A stretch of DNA of 64,000 nucleotides from JAGPUQ01 sp050250395 (GTDB taxonomy: Bacteria; Pseudomonadota; Gammaproteobacteria; Pseudomonadales; Porticoccaceae): positions 1-64,000 of the forward strand of contig JBFWOQ010000013.1 of the NCBI GenBank assembly GCA_050250395.1, given 5' to 3'. The notes under the pieces were generated by a model, which saw nothing but the letters and a program-made list of their open reading frames with translations, had not been told where the DNA came from and made no database searches. The position numbers and the translations under genes were made by a program. This document shows, in pieces, positions 51,566 through 60,295 of this stretch. Position 1 is the first letter of the stretch. Every line of letters starts with the position of its first letter.

Positions 51566-52480
51566 GTGAGTGCGCCGACCCACTGGGAGTATCGCAGCAA
51601 CTGCCGGATTCCCGCGGGGTGCGCGTTACCCGAGCGTCTGCACCGGGTGGCCGCCGTGGTCGAATACGACGGCAGCCGCTTTTGCGGCTGGCAGCGCCAG
51701 GCGCACTGCGCCAGTGTGCAGCAGGAGGTCGAAACCGCGCTGTCCCGGATTGCCGACGAGCCGGTCACGGTGTCCTGTGCCGGACGTACCGATACCGGGG
51801 TTCACGCCACTGCCCAGGTAATTCACTTCGACACCCGCGCACGACGCGCGGCGCGCAACTGGCTGCTCGGTGCCAATGCGCAGCTTCCCCGTTCGATTCG
51901 ATTGCAGTGGGCGCAGGACGTCGATGCGGGTTTTCACGCTCGCTTCAGTGCTCTGGCGCGTACTTACCGCTACGTCATTCATAACGCCGACCGCGATCCG
52001 GCGTTGCTGCGCGACCAGGTTGGTCGGGAGCGCCGACCGCTGGATGTACAGGCCATGCAATCGGCCGGGCAGTTATTGCTTGGCGAGCGCGATTTCAGCG
52101 CGTTTCGCGGCGCGGGCTGTCAGTCGCAATCGCCCATGCGCAATCTGATCGCACTGCATTTGTGGTCGCAAGCGCAATTCGTCATCATCGAAATCACGGC
52201 GAACGCATTTTTGCTGCACATGGTGCGCAATATCGTTGGCGCGCTGTGCGCGGTGGGACGCGGGGAACGCCCGCCGCGGTGGATCGCCGAGCTGCTCGCA
52301 TCCCGGGATCGCGCCGCCGGCGCGGCGACGGCGGCGCCGACGGGTCTTTATCTGGTCGGCGTGCACTATCCGCCGCAATTCGCGGTCCCGGCCCTGGTCG
52401 GCGGACCGAGCTTTGTGGCGGATACGGAGCTGTTCTCGCAGGTGAATGTGTTGGCGCAGCGTCGGGAGGCGCACTGGTGA
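51566..52480 (+). CDS. truA: tRNA pseudouridine(38-40) synthase
   Basis: 304 residues. VAAVVEYDGSRFCGWQRQAH near 28, then VSCAGRTDTGVHATAQVIHF near 68, hold the catalytic Asp (GRTDTGVHA). FHARFSALARTYRYVIHNAD near 128 and NAFLLHMVRNIVGALCAVGR near 210 are other family motifs. The start is a GTG at 51566, three bases past the fimV stop, so translation may be coupled; about 20 N-terminal residues are not conserved, and a later start is possible. The enzyme modifies U38-U40 of the tRNA anticodon arm. Confidence 0.95.
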   Translation: MSAPTHWEYRSNCRIPAGCALPERLHRVAAVVEYDGSRFCGWQRQAHCASVQQEVETALSRIADEPVTVSCAGRTDTGVHATAQVIHFDTRARRAARNWLLGANAQLPRSIRLQWAQDVDAGFHARFSALARTYRYVIHNADRDPALLRDQVGRERRPLDVQAMQSAGQLLLGERDFSAFRGAGCQSQSPMRNLIALHLWSQAQFVIIEITANAFLLHMVRNIVGALCAVGRGERPPRWIAELLASRDRAAGAATAAPTGLYLVGVHYPPQFAVPALVGGPSFVADTELFSQVNVLAQRREAHW

Positions 52481-53097
52481 TCCGGGTCAAGATCTGCGGG
52501 ATTACGCGCGAGACCGATGCGCAGGCAGCAGCGGATGCCGGTGCCGACGCCATCGGGCTGGTGTTTCACCCGGCGAGCCCGCGCTGCGTGTCCCTGGCGA
52601 TGGCGGCGTCGATCGTGCGCAGCGTCGGTCCTTTCGTCACCACGGTCGGGCTCTTTGTCGATGCGGCGCCGGATCGGGTGCGTGAGGTGCTGGCGCGCAC
52701 CGGTATCCATCTGTTGCAGTTGCACGGTAGCGAGACGCCGGATTATTGCGCCCAGTTCGGCGTTCCCTTTATCAAGGCACTGCGCATGGCGCCCGGACTG
52801 GATCCGGCCACCGCCGCGGCGTGCTATCCCGCCGCGGCGGGCCTGTTGTTCGATGCCTGGGATCCGGTGGTCGCCGGCGGCACCGGCACCGGTTTCGACT
52901 GGTCGCGGCTGCCGGTGCTGCGCGAGCAGCCTTTGATTCTGGCCGGCGGTCTGGCTCCGGCGAATGTCGCTGCCGCCGTGCGTCAGGTGCGTCCCTACGC
53001 GGTGGATGTCAGCAGCGGCGTCGAGGCCGCACCCGGGATCAAGGATCCGCGCTTGCTGCGGGATTTCATTGAGGCCGCGAAGGCGGCATCGCGTTGA
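52477..53097 (+). CDS. trpF: Phosphoribosylanthranilate isomerase
   Basis: 206 residues. RVKICGITRETDAQAAADAG at the start holds the catalytic Cys of KICGI. DAIGLVFHPASPRCVS near 28, LLQLHGSETPDYCAQFG near 80, LLFDAWDPVVAGGTGTGFDW near 126 (catalytic Asp) and AVDVSSGVEAAPGIKD near 172 complete the barrel. The GTG at 52477 overlaps the truA stop (GTGA) with GGGAGG upstream. It carries out the third step of tryptophan synthesis. No other trp genes are in the window, as is usual for this locus in Pseudomonas. Confidence 0.96.
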   Translation: MIRVKICGITRETDAQAAADAGADAIGLVFHPASPRCVSLAMAASIVRSVGPFVTTVGLFVDAAPDRVREVLARTGIHLLQLHGSETPDYCAQFGVPFIKALRMAPGLDPATAAACYPAAAGLLFDAWDPVVAGGTGTGFDWSRLPVLREQPLILAGGLAPANVAAAVRQVRPYAVDVSSGVEAAPGIKDPRLLRDFIEAAKAASR

Positions 53098-53165
53098 CAC
53101 CGGCGCGCGCGTCTGTAGGATGCCGCAGCACGGCGAGGACGAGGTGATCTGACGGTGAAGAGACC

Positions 53166-54089
53166 ATGAGCTGGCTGAGCAAGATACGGCCATCGGGCCT
53201 GAAAACCCAGGGCCGTGACCAGGCCCGCAGCGTTCCGGAAGGGGTATGGGTGCCCTGTCCGAAGTGCGCGGCGCCGCTGTATCGGCCCGAGCTCGAACGC
53301 AACCTCGACGTCTGTCCCAAGTGCAACCACCACATTCGCATCGGTGCACGCCGCCGGCTCGATATCTTTCTCGATCCCGATGGTCGCGAAGAACTGGCGA
53401 CGGATGTCGTGCCGGTCGATCGCCTCAAGTTCCGCGACACCAAGAAATACCGCGACCGGCTCGCCGCTGCCCAGAAGGAGACCGGCGAAAAGGACGCTCT
53501 GATCGCGATCAAGGGCAGGGTACTGACGCTGCCGGTGATCGCGGCCGCGTTCGAATTCGATTTTCAGGGCGGCTCCATGGGCTACGCGGTGGGCGAACGC
53601 TTCACGCGTGCCGCGCGCCGGGCGCTCGATGAGCGAATTCCGCTCGTGTGCTTCTCGGCAACCGGGGGCGCGCGGATGCAGGAAGCATTGATCTCGCTGA
53701 TGCAGATGGCCAAGACCAGCGCCATCCTCGAACGCCTCAAGGCCGCGGGCGTTCCCTATATTTCGGTGATGACCGACCCGGTGTACGGCGGCGTATCCGC
53801 CAGCCTCGCCATGCTGGGCGATATCAATATCGCCGAGCCGGACGCGCGTTCCGGATTCGCGGGGCCGAACATCATCGAACAAACCATCCGCCAGAAACTG
53901 CCGCCCGGCTTCCAGCGCAGCGAGTTCCTGCTGGAACACGGTGCCATCGACATGATCGTGGCGCGCCCCGCGCTGCGTGCCACCATCGCCCGATTGCTCG
54001 CCAAGCTCGGTGGCCAGCCGGCACCGGAGCGCCCGGAAGCGGATGACAGTTCCCGAACTCCCCCGCAGGTCGCCGCAAACCCTGTCTGA
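53166..54089 (+). CDS. accD: Acetyl-CoA carboxylase carboxyltransferase subunit beta
   Basis: 307 residues. The zinc ribbon is visible as WVPCPKCAAPLYRPELERNL and DVCPKCNHH near 27-55 (four Cys). AFEFDFQGGSMGYAVGERFT near 128, VCFSATGGARMQEALISLMQ near 155, TDPVYGGVSASLAMLGDINI near 195 and EPDARSGFAGPNIIEQTIRQ near 218 are the catalytic core. It forms the carboxyltransferase with AccA in fatty-acid synthesis. GAAGAG precedes the ATG. The folC start lies inside its last codons (47-bp overlap). Confidence 0.97.
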   Translation: MSWLSKIRPSGLKTQGRDQARSVPEGVWVPCPKCAAPLYRPELERNLDVCPKCNHHIRIGARRRLDIFLDPDGREELATDVVPVDRLKFRDTKKYRDRLAAAQKETGEKDALIAIKGRVLTLPVIAAAFEFDFQGGSMGYAVGERFTRAARRALDERIPLVCFSATGGARMQEALISLMQMAKTSAILERLKAAGVPYISVMTDPVYGGVSASLAMLGDINIAEPDARSGFAGPNIIEQTIRQKLPPGFQRSEFLLEHGAIDMIVARPALRATIARLLAKLGGQPAPERPEADDSSRTPPQVAANPV

Positions 54090-55386
54090 CTGGCTGGCGC
54101 TGCTGGAAGCGCGCCATCCGGTTGCCATCGAGCTGGGACTTGAGCGCGTCGCGGCGGTAGCGGCGCGACTGCAACTGCGGCGCCCGGCGCCGCGCGTGAT
54201 CACGGTCGCGGGAACCAACGGGAAGGGCTCCTGCGTCGCCTTCCTGGAAGCCCTGCTCGCGGCGGCGGGCCAGCGCTCGGGAAGTTACACCTCGCCCCAT
54301 CTGCTCGCCTACAACGAACGCGTACGCATCGACGCGGTGCCGGTCGCGGATGACCTGCTGTGCCATGCCTTCGTGCGGATCGAGGCGGCGCGCGGCGAAA
54401 CCCGTCTGACCTATTTCGAAACCGGCACTCTGGCGGCCTTCCTCATCCTCGCGGATTCGGGGGTGGATGTCGCGTTGCTGGAAGTGGGGATGGGCGGCCG
54501 CCTCGATGCGGTCAATCTGGTCGCGCCCGATGTGGCCGTGATCACGTCCATAGCGCTGGATCACCAGGCGTGGCTGGGTCTGGACCGCGACGCCATCGGC
54601 GTCGAGAAAGCCGGCATTGCGCGCGCGAACGTGCCGCTGATTTGTGGCGATCGGGAGCCTCCCCCTGCGATGCTGGCGGCTCTGGCGGCGATCGACGCGC
54701 ACGTTATCCAGATCGGGAGCGAGGGCTTTTCCTGGTCGCGCGGCGACCAGGATGTGGAGCTGGTCTGCACTGCCCCCGACGGGCAACCGGTGCGCTATCG
54801 CGAATTGCCGATCCCCCGCTTGCCCCTGGCCAGCGCCGCCTGTGCAGTGCAGGCGCTCATCAGCCTGGGGCTGACCCCGGACGCGGGCGGGGTGGCGCGT
54901 GTGTTCGCCGATACTCGCCTCGCGGGACGCTTTCAGGAAATCGCCTGGGACGAGCGTCGAGTGGTGCTCGACGTGGCGCACAATCCGGCCGCGGCCGCAC
55001 TCCTCGCCGAGCGGCTGCGACGTCTGAATCGGGGCGCAGCGCGTGCGGTACATGCAGTCGTCGGGGTGCTGGGTGACAAGGACATCGCGGGCGTAGTGGC
55101 CCCCCTGGTCCCTGAAGTTGCCCGCTGGCATTGCTGCGCGTTGCCAGATGTCGCCCGGGGCGCAACGGCGAATCAGGTCGCGGGCCTGTTGTACAATGCG
55201 GCAGCGAGGCAGGGAGTGCCGGCGGTGTCGGCTTGCCACCCCAGTCCCACCGCAGCCTTTGCCGCGGCACTGGGTGCGAGCCGGCCGGACGACGTGATTC
55301 TCGTGTTCGGGTCTTTTCACACCGTGGCGCCGGTGCTCGCTCTGCTACGGAATGACGATGCGCCCGCAGGAGGTGACAGCCCGTGA
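54043..55386 (+). CDS. folC: Folylpolyglutamate synthase/dihydrofolate synthase
   Basis: 447 residues. RVITVAGTNGKGSCVAFLEA near 51 is the P-loop, then SYTSPHLLAYNERVRIDAVP near 80 and LLEVGMGGRLDAVNLVAPDV near 145. ITSIALDHQAWLGLDRDAIG near 167 and VVLDVAHNPAAAALLAERLR near 306 complete the Mur-ligase-like fold. It adds glutamates to folates. The ATG at 54043 lies inside accD, overlapping it by 47 bp, with GGAAG close by. The family's usual start (LSDWLALLEARHP) comes soon after, so a later start is also possible. The SPOR gene start overlaps its stop (GTGA). Confidence 0.95.
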   Translation: MTVPELPRRSPQTLSDWLALLEARHPVAIELGLERVAAVAARLQLRRPAPRVITVAGTNGKGSCVAFLEALLAAAGQRSGSYTSPHLLAYNERVRIDAVPVADDLLCHAFVRIEAARGETRLTYFETGTLAAFLILADSGVDVALLEVGMGGRLDAVNLVAPDVAVITSIALDHQAWLGLDRDAIGVEKAGIARANVPLICGDREPPPAMLAALAAIDAHVIQIGSEGFSWSRGDQDVELVCTAPDGQPVRYRELPIPRLPLASAACAVQALISLGLTPDAGGVARVFADTRLAGRFQEIAWDERRVVLDVAHNPAAAALLAERLRRLNRGAARAVHAVVGVLGDKDIAGVVAPLVPEVARWHCCALPDVARGATANQVAGLLYNAAARQGVPAVSACHPSPTAAFAAALGASRPDDVILVFGSFHTVAPVLALLRNDDAPAGGDSP

Positions 55387-55997
55387 ACCAAGCCTTGCGA
55401 CAGCGCATTCTGGGCCTTCTGGTACTGGTCGCACTCGCAAGTGTGGTGTTGCCGCTGGTCCTGGATTTTGGCGGCGACTCCAAAATCGATACCCGAAGTC
55501 GTATCCCGCCTGCGCCCAGGATTCAGCCGAACCCGCTTCCGGAGCCCGCCCCAACCGAGCCGCAGACGCCCGCAGCACCGACGTCAGCGGCATCCGATGC
55601 GCCAGTCGGGGCGCCGCTTTTTGAGCTTGCGCCCGGTGACGGCGCGGCAGCGGCGTCCGCGACCGGCGCTTCCGCAACGAGCGCAGCCAGCCCGTCGGCG
55701 GCAGAGGTTTCGGCAAAGTCCCTACCCGAAGAGCCCGGACTTGATGCCAAGGGTTTGCCCGCCGCCTGGGTCTTGCAGGCGGGTGCCTTTCAGGACCGGG
55801 CCAATGCCGAGGAGTTGCGCGACCGCTTGCTCAAGGGAGGGCACCGCGCTTTTGTGCAGACTTCGACCGCGGGAGGCAAAGCCACCCACCGGGTCTTTGT
55901 CGGACCCAGGATGGCGCGGGAAGCGCTGGTTGCCGAGCAGGCGGCGCTGCAACGCAAATTTGGCGTCAAGACGATGATCGTTCCCTTTGCGCCCTGA
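55383..55997 (+). CDS. SPOR domain membrane protein (DedD-like)
   Basis: 204 residues. A single membrane helix near 10-30 (GLLVLVALASVVLPLVLDFG) is followed by a Pro/Ala/Ser-rich stretch to about 125. The C-terminal SPOR domain (AWVLQAGAFQDRANAEELRD, then HRVFVGPRMAREALVAEQAA) binds denuded glycan strands at the division site. The position between folC and cvpA is that of DedD in Proteobacteria. The start is a GTG overlapping the folC stop, with AGGAGG upstream. It helps constriction during division (family knowledge). Confidence 0.88.
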   Translation: MNQALRQRILGLLVLVALASVVLPLVLDFGGDSKIDTRSRIPPAPRIQPNPLPEPAPTEPQTPAAPTSAASDAPVGAPLFELAPGDGAAAASATGASATSAASPSAAEVSAKSLPEEPGLDAKGLPAAWVLQAGAFQDRANAEELRDRLLKGGHRAFVQTSTAGGKATHRVFVGPRMAREALVAEQAALQRKFGVKTMIVPFAP

Positions 55998-56066
55998 TTG
56001 CCCCGAGTGCCGGGAAGGGCACCGCCCGGTCTGCTACAATCCGGTGCGGTCGACGAGCGGACTGGC

Positions 56067-56564
56067 ATGAATATCGCGGACTGGATGATCGTGGCCGTGG
56101 TCGGTGTTTCCGCGCTCATCAGCCTGGTGCGCGGATTTGTCCGAGAAGCACTTTCCCTGCTGGCCTGGGGCCTGGCGCTCGCCGCGGCGATCATGTTTCA
56201 CGGATCCGTGGCGCACTGGCTGGAAGGCGTGATGGCGACGCCCTCGCTGCGATTCATCAGTGCATGGCTCGGCGTTTTTCTGGCGGTGCTGCTGGGACTC
56301 GGTCTGATCAATTTCGTTATTTCGCGCTTGATCCGGGCTTCCGGTCTGTCGGGTACCGACCGTTTTCTCGGTTCGCTGTTCGGCGTCGTCCGCGGCCTGG
56401 TCGCGGTGATGGCGGCGTTGATCCTGGTGCCCAATGTGCTGCCGGTGAGGCAGGACGCCTGGTGGCGGGAATCCAGTCTGATTCCGCAGTTCTTGGCGTT
56501 CGAGGGCAGGGCGCGCGAATTGGCAGGGATGCTGGTTGATTGGTTCCAGCAACTGGTTCGCTGA
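56067..56564 (+). CDS. cvpA: CvpA family membrane protein
   Basis: 165 residues with four predicted membrane helices. NIADWMIVAVVGVSALISLV at the start is the CvpA pattern, with RGFVREALSLLAWGLALAAA near 21. SGLSGTDRFLGSLFGVVRGL near 94 is the conserved glycine-rich loop. CvpA was first linked to colicin V production and in several bacteria is needed for envelope stress tolerance; its exact activity is unknown. The ATG at 56067 is chosen because upstream in-frame codons are not family-like. It is followed 13 bp later by purF, as in other gammaproteobacteria. Confidence 0.92.
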   Translation: MNIADWMIVAVVGVSALISLVRGFVREALSLLAWGLALAAAIMFHGSVAHWLEGVMATPSLRFISAWLGVFLAVLLGLGLINFVISRLIRASGLSGTDRFLGSLFGVVRGLVAVMAALILVPNVLPVRQDAWWRESSLIPQFLAFEGRARELAGMLVDWFQQLVR

Positions 56565-56577
56565 GCGGGGTACGACT

Positions 56578-58101
56578 ATGTGTGGCGTCGTTGGCATCGT
56601 CGGCAAGACCGACGTCCAGTACCAGATCTACGACGCGCTGACCATGTTGCAGCACCGCGGCCAGGACGCCGCCGGCATCATGACCTGTCGCGACGGGCAA
56701 TTGAGTCAGCGCAAGGATGTGGGTCTGGTGCGGGATGTATTCCGCGAACACCACATGGCGCAGCTCACCGGCCCTGTCGGCGTCGGTCATGTGCGCTATC
56801 CGACGGCGGGCAGCTCGGGACCGTCACTGGCGCAGCCTTTCTACGTCAATTCCCCCTACGGCATCTGCCTGGCCCACAACGGCAATCTGACCAATTCGGC
56901 CGAGCTGCTGCGCCATGTTTTCAAATCCGATCTGCGCCACGTCAATACCGATTCCGATTCGGAAATCCTGCTCAATGTGTTTGCGCACGAATTGCAATTA
57001 CAGGGCAAGTTGCAACCGCGTCCCGAGGATATTTTTTCGGCGGTGCGGCGGGTGCACCGTCGCTGCCGGGGTGCTTATGCCGCGGTGGGCCTGATCGCCA
57101 ACTACGGATTGTTTGCGTTTCGCGATCCGTTCGGCATCCGTCCGCTGGTCTTTGGTAGCCGCGATACCCCCCGCGGGCGCGAGTACATGGTGGCGTCCGA
57201 GAGTGTCGCCCTGGATGTGCAGGGCTATCGGATCGAGCGGGATGTGGCGCCGGGCGAGGCGATCTTCATCGACCTTGAAGGTAATCTCCACACCTGCCAG
57301 TGTGCCGACGCGCCGGAACTGGTGCCCTGCATCTTCGAGCAGGTTTATTTCGCGCGCCCCGATTCCATGCTCGACAATATCTCGGTGTACAAGGCGCGCC
57401 TGCGCATGGGCGAGCGGCTGGCGGAGAAAATCCTGCGTCAGTGGCCGGATCACGATATCGATGTCGTGGTGCCGGTCCCGGATACCAGTCGGGTGGCGGC
57501 CCAGGCGATGGCGGAAACCATGGGGCTCAAATTCCGCGAGGGCTTCATGAAGAACCGCTACATCGGCCGCACCTTCATCATGGCGGAGCAGGGCCAGCGC
57601 GCCAAATCCGTGCGCCAGAAACTCAATCCGGTGAAGCTCGAATTCCAGGGCAAGAAAGTACTCCTGGTGGATGACTCCATCGTGCGCGGCACCACGTCGC
57701 GGGAGATCGTGCAGATGGCGCGCGATGCCGGCGCGACGCGCGTCTACATGGCATCGGCGGCGCCGCCGGTGCGCCACCCGAATGTGTACGGGATCGACAT
57801 GCCCGCCGCCAGCGAGCTGGTGGCCTTCGGGCGCACGGATGCGGAAGTCGCGGTCGAGATCGGCGCGGACTGGCTCATCTACCAGGATCTGGACGATCTG
57901 ATCGAGGCCGCGCGCGAGGGCAATCCCGAAATTCACCGCTTCGAGTGTTCGGTGTTTACCGGCGAATACATCACCAACGATGTCGATCCAGGCTATCTGG
58001 AGCGCCTGGAGTCGGCCCGGGGCAACGGCGCGAAACTGCGTCTGACGGATGCCGGCGACGAGGTGCTGGGATTGCATAACTCGGCGCGCGGGGTGGGTTG
58101 A
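56578..58101 (+). CDS. purF: Amidophosphoribosyltransferase
   Basis: 507 residues. The protein begins MCGVVGIVGKTDVQYQIYDA, so Cys2 becomes the N-terminal nucleophile of the glutaminase after Met removal, without a propeptide. LQHRGQDAAGIMTCRDGQLS near 24, VRYPTAGSSGPSLAQPFYVN near 73 and GICLAHNGNLTNSAELLRHV near 95 are glutaminase motifs. VPVPDTSRVAAQAMAETMGL near 301 and VLLVDDSIVRGTTSREIVQM near 361 are the PRPP-binding region. It starts purine synthesis. GGGG precedes the ATG; longer in-frame codons reach into cvpA and are rejected. Confidence 0.97.
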   Translation: MCGVVGIVGKTDVQYQIYDALTMLQHRGQDAAGIMTCRDGQLSQRKDVGLVRDVFREHHMAQLTGPVGVGHVRYPTAGSSGPSLAQPFYVNSPYGICLAHNGNLTNSAELLRHVFKSDLRHVNTDSDSEILLNVFAHELQLQGKLQPRPEDIFSAVRRVHRRCRGAYAAVGLIANYGLFAFRDPFGIRPLVFGSRDTPRGREYMVASESVALDVQGYRIERDVAPGEAIFIDLEGNLHTCQCADAPELVPCIFEQVYFARPDSMLDNISVYKARLRMGERLAEKILRQWPDHDIDVVVPVPDTSRVAAQAMAETMGLKFREGFMKNRYIGRTFIMAEQGQRAKSVRQKLNPVKLEFQGKKVLLVDDSIVRGTTSREIVQMARDAGATRVYMASAAPPVRHPNVYGIDMPAASELVAFGRTDAEVAVEIGADWLIYQDLDDLIEAAREGNPEIHRFECSVFTGEYITNDVDPGYLERLESARGNGAKLRLTDAGDEVLGLHNSARGVG

Positions 58102-59301
58102 ATGGTGCCGCACGACGATTCCGATCCGCTCGCCGGCGCCGCGCTCGACACCCTCGCGGTGCGCGCCGGCCAGGTACGCAGCGCCGAGGGCGAGCACAGC
58201 GAAGCGCTGTTCCTGACCTCCAGTTATGTATTTGCGAATGCGGCCGAAGCCGCGGCGCGCTTCACGGGCGAGCTGCCCGGCAATGTGTATTCGCGCTACA
58301 CCAACCCGACGGTGCGCACCTTCGAGGAGCGCATCGCGGCGCTCGAGGGCGCCGAGCAGGCCGTGGCCACGGCGTCCGGCATGGCCGCCATCCTCAGCAC
58401 CTGCATGGCCTTGCTCAAGGCCGGCGATCACCTGGTGTGTTCGCGCAGCGTATTTGGCACCACCACGGTGCTGCTCAATAAATTCATGGCCAAGTTCGGC
58501 GTCGAGACCACCTATGTCGACCTGACGGATCTCGCCGCCTGGCGTAGCGCGATCCGGCCCGAGACCCGGATGCTGTTGCTGGAGACGCCCTCCAATCCCC
58601 TGTCCGATGTGGCGGATCTGGGCGCGCTCGCCGAACTCGCGCGCGCGCGCGGCGTGTTGCTTGCGGTGGACAACTGCTTCTGTACGCCGGCGCTGCAACG
58701 TCCGCTGGAATGGGGCGCCGATATCGTCATTCACTCCGCGACCAAGTATCTGGACGGTCAGGGCCGCTGTCTGGGCGGCGTGGTGCTGGGGAAGGCGGAG
58801 CTCATGGCCGAGGTGCTCGGCTTCCTGCGCTCGGCGGGGCCCACGCTGAGTCCCTTCAATGCCTGGGTGTTCACCAAGGGCCTGGAGACGCTGCGTCTGC
58901 GCATGGAAGCCCATTCCGCCAGTGCGCTTGCGCTGGCCCGGTGGTTGCGCGAGCAGCCGGCCGTGGAACGGGTGTTTTACGCCGGCCTGCCGGAGCACCC
59001 GGGGCACGAACTCGCCCGACGCCAGCAGCGCGCCTTCGGTGGTGTGCTGGCGTTTCGCGTGCGGGGCGGTCGCGAGGCCGCCTGGCGCGTCATCGACGCT
59101 ACCCGCATCCTGTCGCTGACCGCGAATCTGGGCGACGCCAAATCCACCATCGTGCATCCGGCCACCACCACCCACGGCCGGCTGACGGAGGATGAGCGAG
59201 CCCGCGCGGGCATCACCGACAATCTGATCCGGGTGGCGGTCGGACTCGAGGATATCGGCGATATCAAGGCGGACCTGGCGCGGGGGCTGGACGCGCTTTG
59301 A
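58102..59301 (+). CDS. metZ: O-succinylhomoserine sulfhydrylase
   Basis: 399 residues. LDTLAVRAGQVRSAEGEHSE, then ALFLTSSYVFANAAEAAARF, is the start typical of MetZ. YSRYTNPTVRTFEERIAALE near 64 and ASGMAAILSTCMALLKAGDH near 90 follow. AVDNCFCTPALQRPLEWGAD near 190, then IVIHSATKYLDGQGRCLGGV, carries the PLP lysine (SATKYLDG). It makes homocysteine from O-succinylhomoserine and sulfide. The ATG directly follows the purF stop. The purF-metZ order is that of Pseudomonas. With metE and asd it covers part of methionine synthesis in this window. Confidence 0.95.
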   Translation: MVPHDDSDPLAGAALDTLAVRAGQVRSAEGEHSEALFLTSSYVFANAAEAAARFTGELPGNVYSRYTNPTVRTFEERIAALEGAEQAVATASGMAAILSTCMALLKAGDHLVCSRSVFGTTTVLLNKFMAKFGVETTYVDLTDLAAWRSAIRPETRMLLLETPSNPLSDVADLGALAELARARGVLLAVDNCFCTPALQRPLEWGADIVIHSATKYLDGQGRCLGGVVLGKAELMAEVLGFLRSAGPTLSPFNAWVFTKGLETLRLRMEAHSASALALARWLREQPAVERVFYAGLPEHPGHELARRQQRAFGGVLAFRVRGGREAAWRVIDATRILSLTANLGDAKSTIVHPATTTHGRLTEDERARAGITDNLIRVAVGLEDIGDIKADLARGLDAL

Positions 59302-60218
59302 ATGGCCCGCAGCGCCCGCTAGGGGCGGCCATTGCCGCGCTGAACAGTGTCGTGCTCGGCAAGGAGCGCCAGATCAGACTCGCCCTGGCCTGTCTGCTGG
59401 CGCGGGGCCATCTCCTGATCGAGGATGTGCCGGGCACCGGCAAGACCACGCTGGCGCAGGCTCTGGCGCGCGTGCTGGGCCTCAGTTACGGTCGCATCCA
59501 GTTCACCAGCGATCTGCTGCCCGCCGACATCGTCGGTATCTCGGTCTATCGGCGCGAGCACGGCAATTTTGAATTTCACCCCGGGCCGGTGTTCAACCAG
59601 CTGATCCTGGCGGACGAAATCAACCGCAGTACCCCCAAGACCCAGAGCGCCCTGCTCGAAGCCATGGCCGAAGGGCAGGTCAGCGTGGAAGGCGAGACGC
59701 GCCCACTGCCACAACCCTTTTTCGTGATCGCAACCCAGAATCCGAGCACCCAGTACGGCACCTTTCCGTTACCGGAATCGCAGCTGGACCGCTTTCTGAT
59801 GCGGCTGCACCTGGGTTATCCGGATGCCGAATCCGAGCGCGAACTGCTGGCCGGCATCAATCCGCGCCAGCGCCTGCCGGGCCTGCCCCGGATCCTGGAC
59901 GACGCGCAACTCAATGCACTGCAGGAACGGGTCGACCAGATTCAGGCGGCGCCCGCGCTGATCGCCTATGTGCAGAGGCTGGTGCAGTACACCCGCCAGT
60001 TGCCGGACTGTGAGCACGGCGTTTCACCGCGCGGCGGGCTGGCGCTGCTGCAGGGAGCCCGTGCCTGGGCCTTCATGGCCGGTCGCTCCCATGTGATTCC
60101 CGAGGATGTGCAGGCCGTGTTCGGTCCGGTGATCGCCCATCGTCTGCACAGCGCCGCGGGTGGCGAACCGGCGATAGCGGCGGCGCAGCGGGTGTTGAAT
60201 GCGGTGGATATTCTTTAG
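59298..60218 (+). CDS. MoxR family AAA+ ATPase
   Basis: 306 residues. Walker A (EDVPGTGKTTLAQALARVLG) is at about 42-61 and Walker B (LILADEINRSTPKTQSALLE) near 106. FFVIATQNPSTQYGTFPLPE near 140 (sensor 1), then SQLDRFLMRLHLGYP, is the MoxR signature. VSPRGGLALLQGARAWAFMA near 240 is the lid. The only start in frame that keeps the N-terminus is a TTG at 59298, overlapping the metZ stop (TTGA); a GTG about 17 codons later is an alternative. MoxR proteins act as chaperone-like ATPases on partner proteins, here probably with the DUF58 and transglutaminase proteins. Confidence 0.9.
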   Translation: MNGPQRPLGAAIAALNSVVLGKERQIRLALACLLARGHLLIEDVPGTGKTTLAQALARVLGLSYGRIQFTSDLLPADIVGISVYRREHGNFEFHPGPVFNQLILADEINRSTPKTQSALLEAMAEGQVSVEGETRPLPQPFFVIATQNPSTQYGTFPLPESQLDRFLMRLHLGYPDAESERELLAGINPRQRLPGLPRILDDAQLNALQERVDQIQAAPALIAYVQRLVQYTRQLPDCEHGVSPRGGLALLQGARAWAFMAGRSHVIPEDVQAVFGPVIAHRLHSAAGGEPAIAAAQRVLNAVDIL

Positions 60219-60295
60219 TCGCTCGTTGGCGCCGTGGCGGCGCGGCGCGTGCCGGCCAGGGAGAATCCCGGAGCGCATCGACCGGAGGTGTGTCC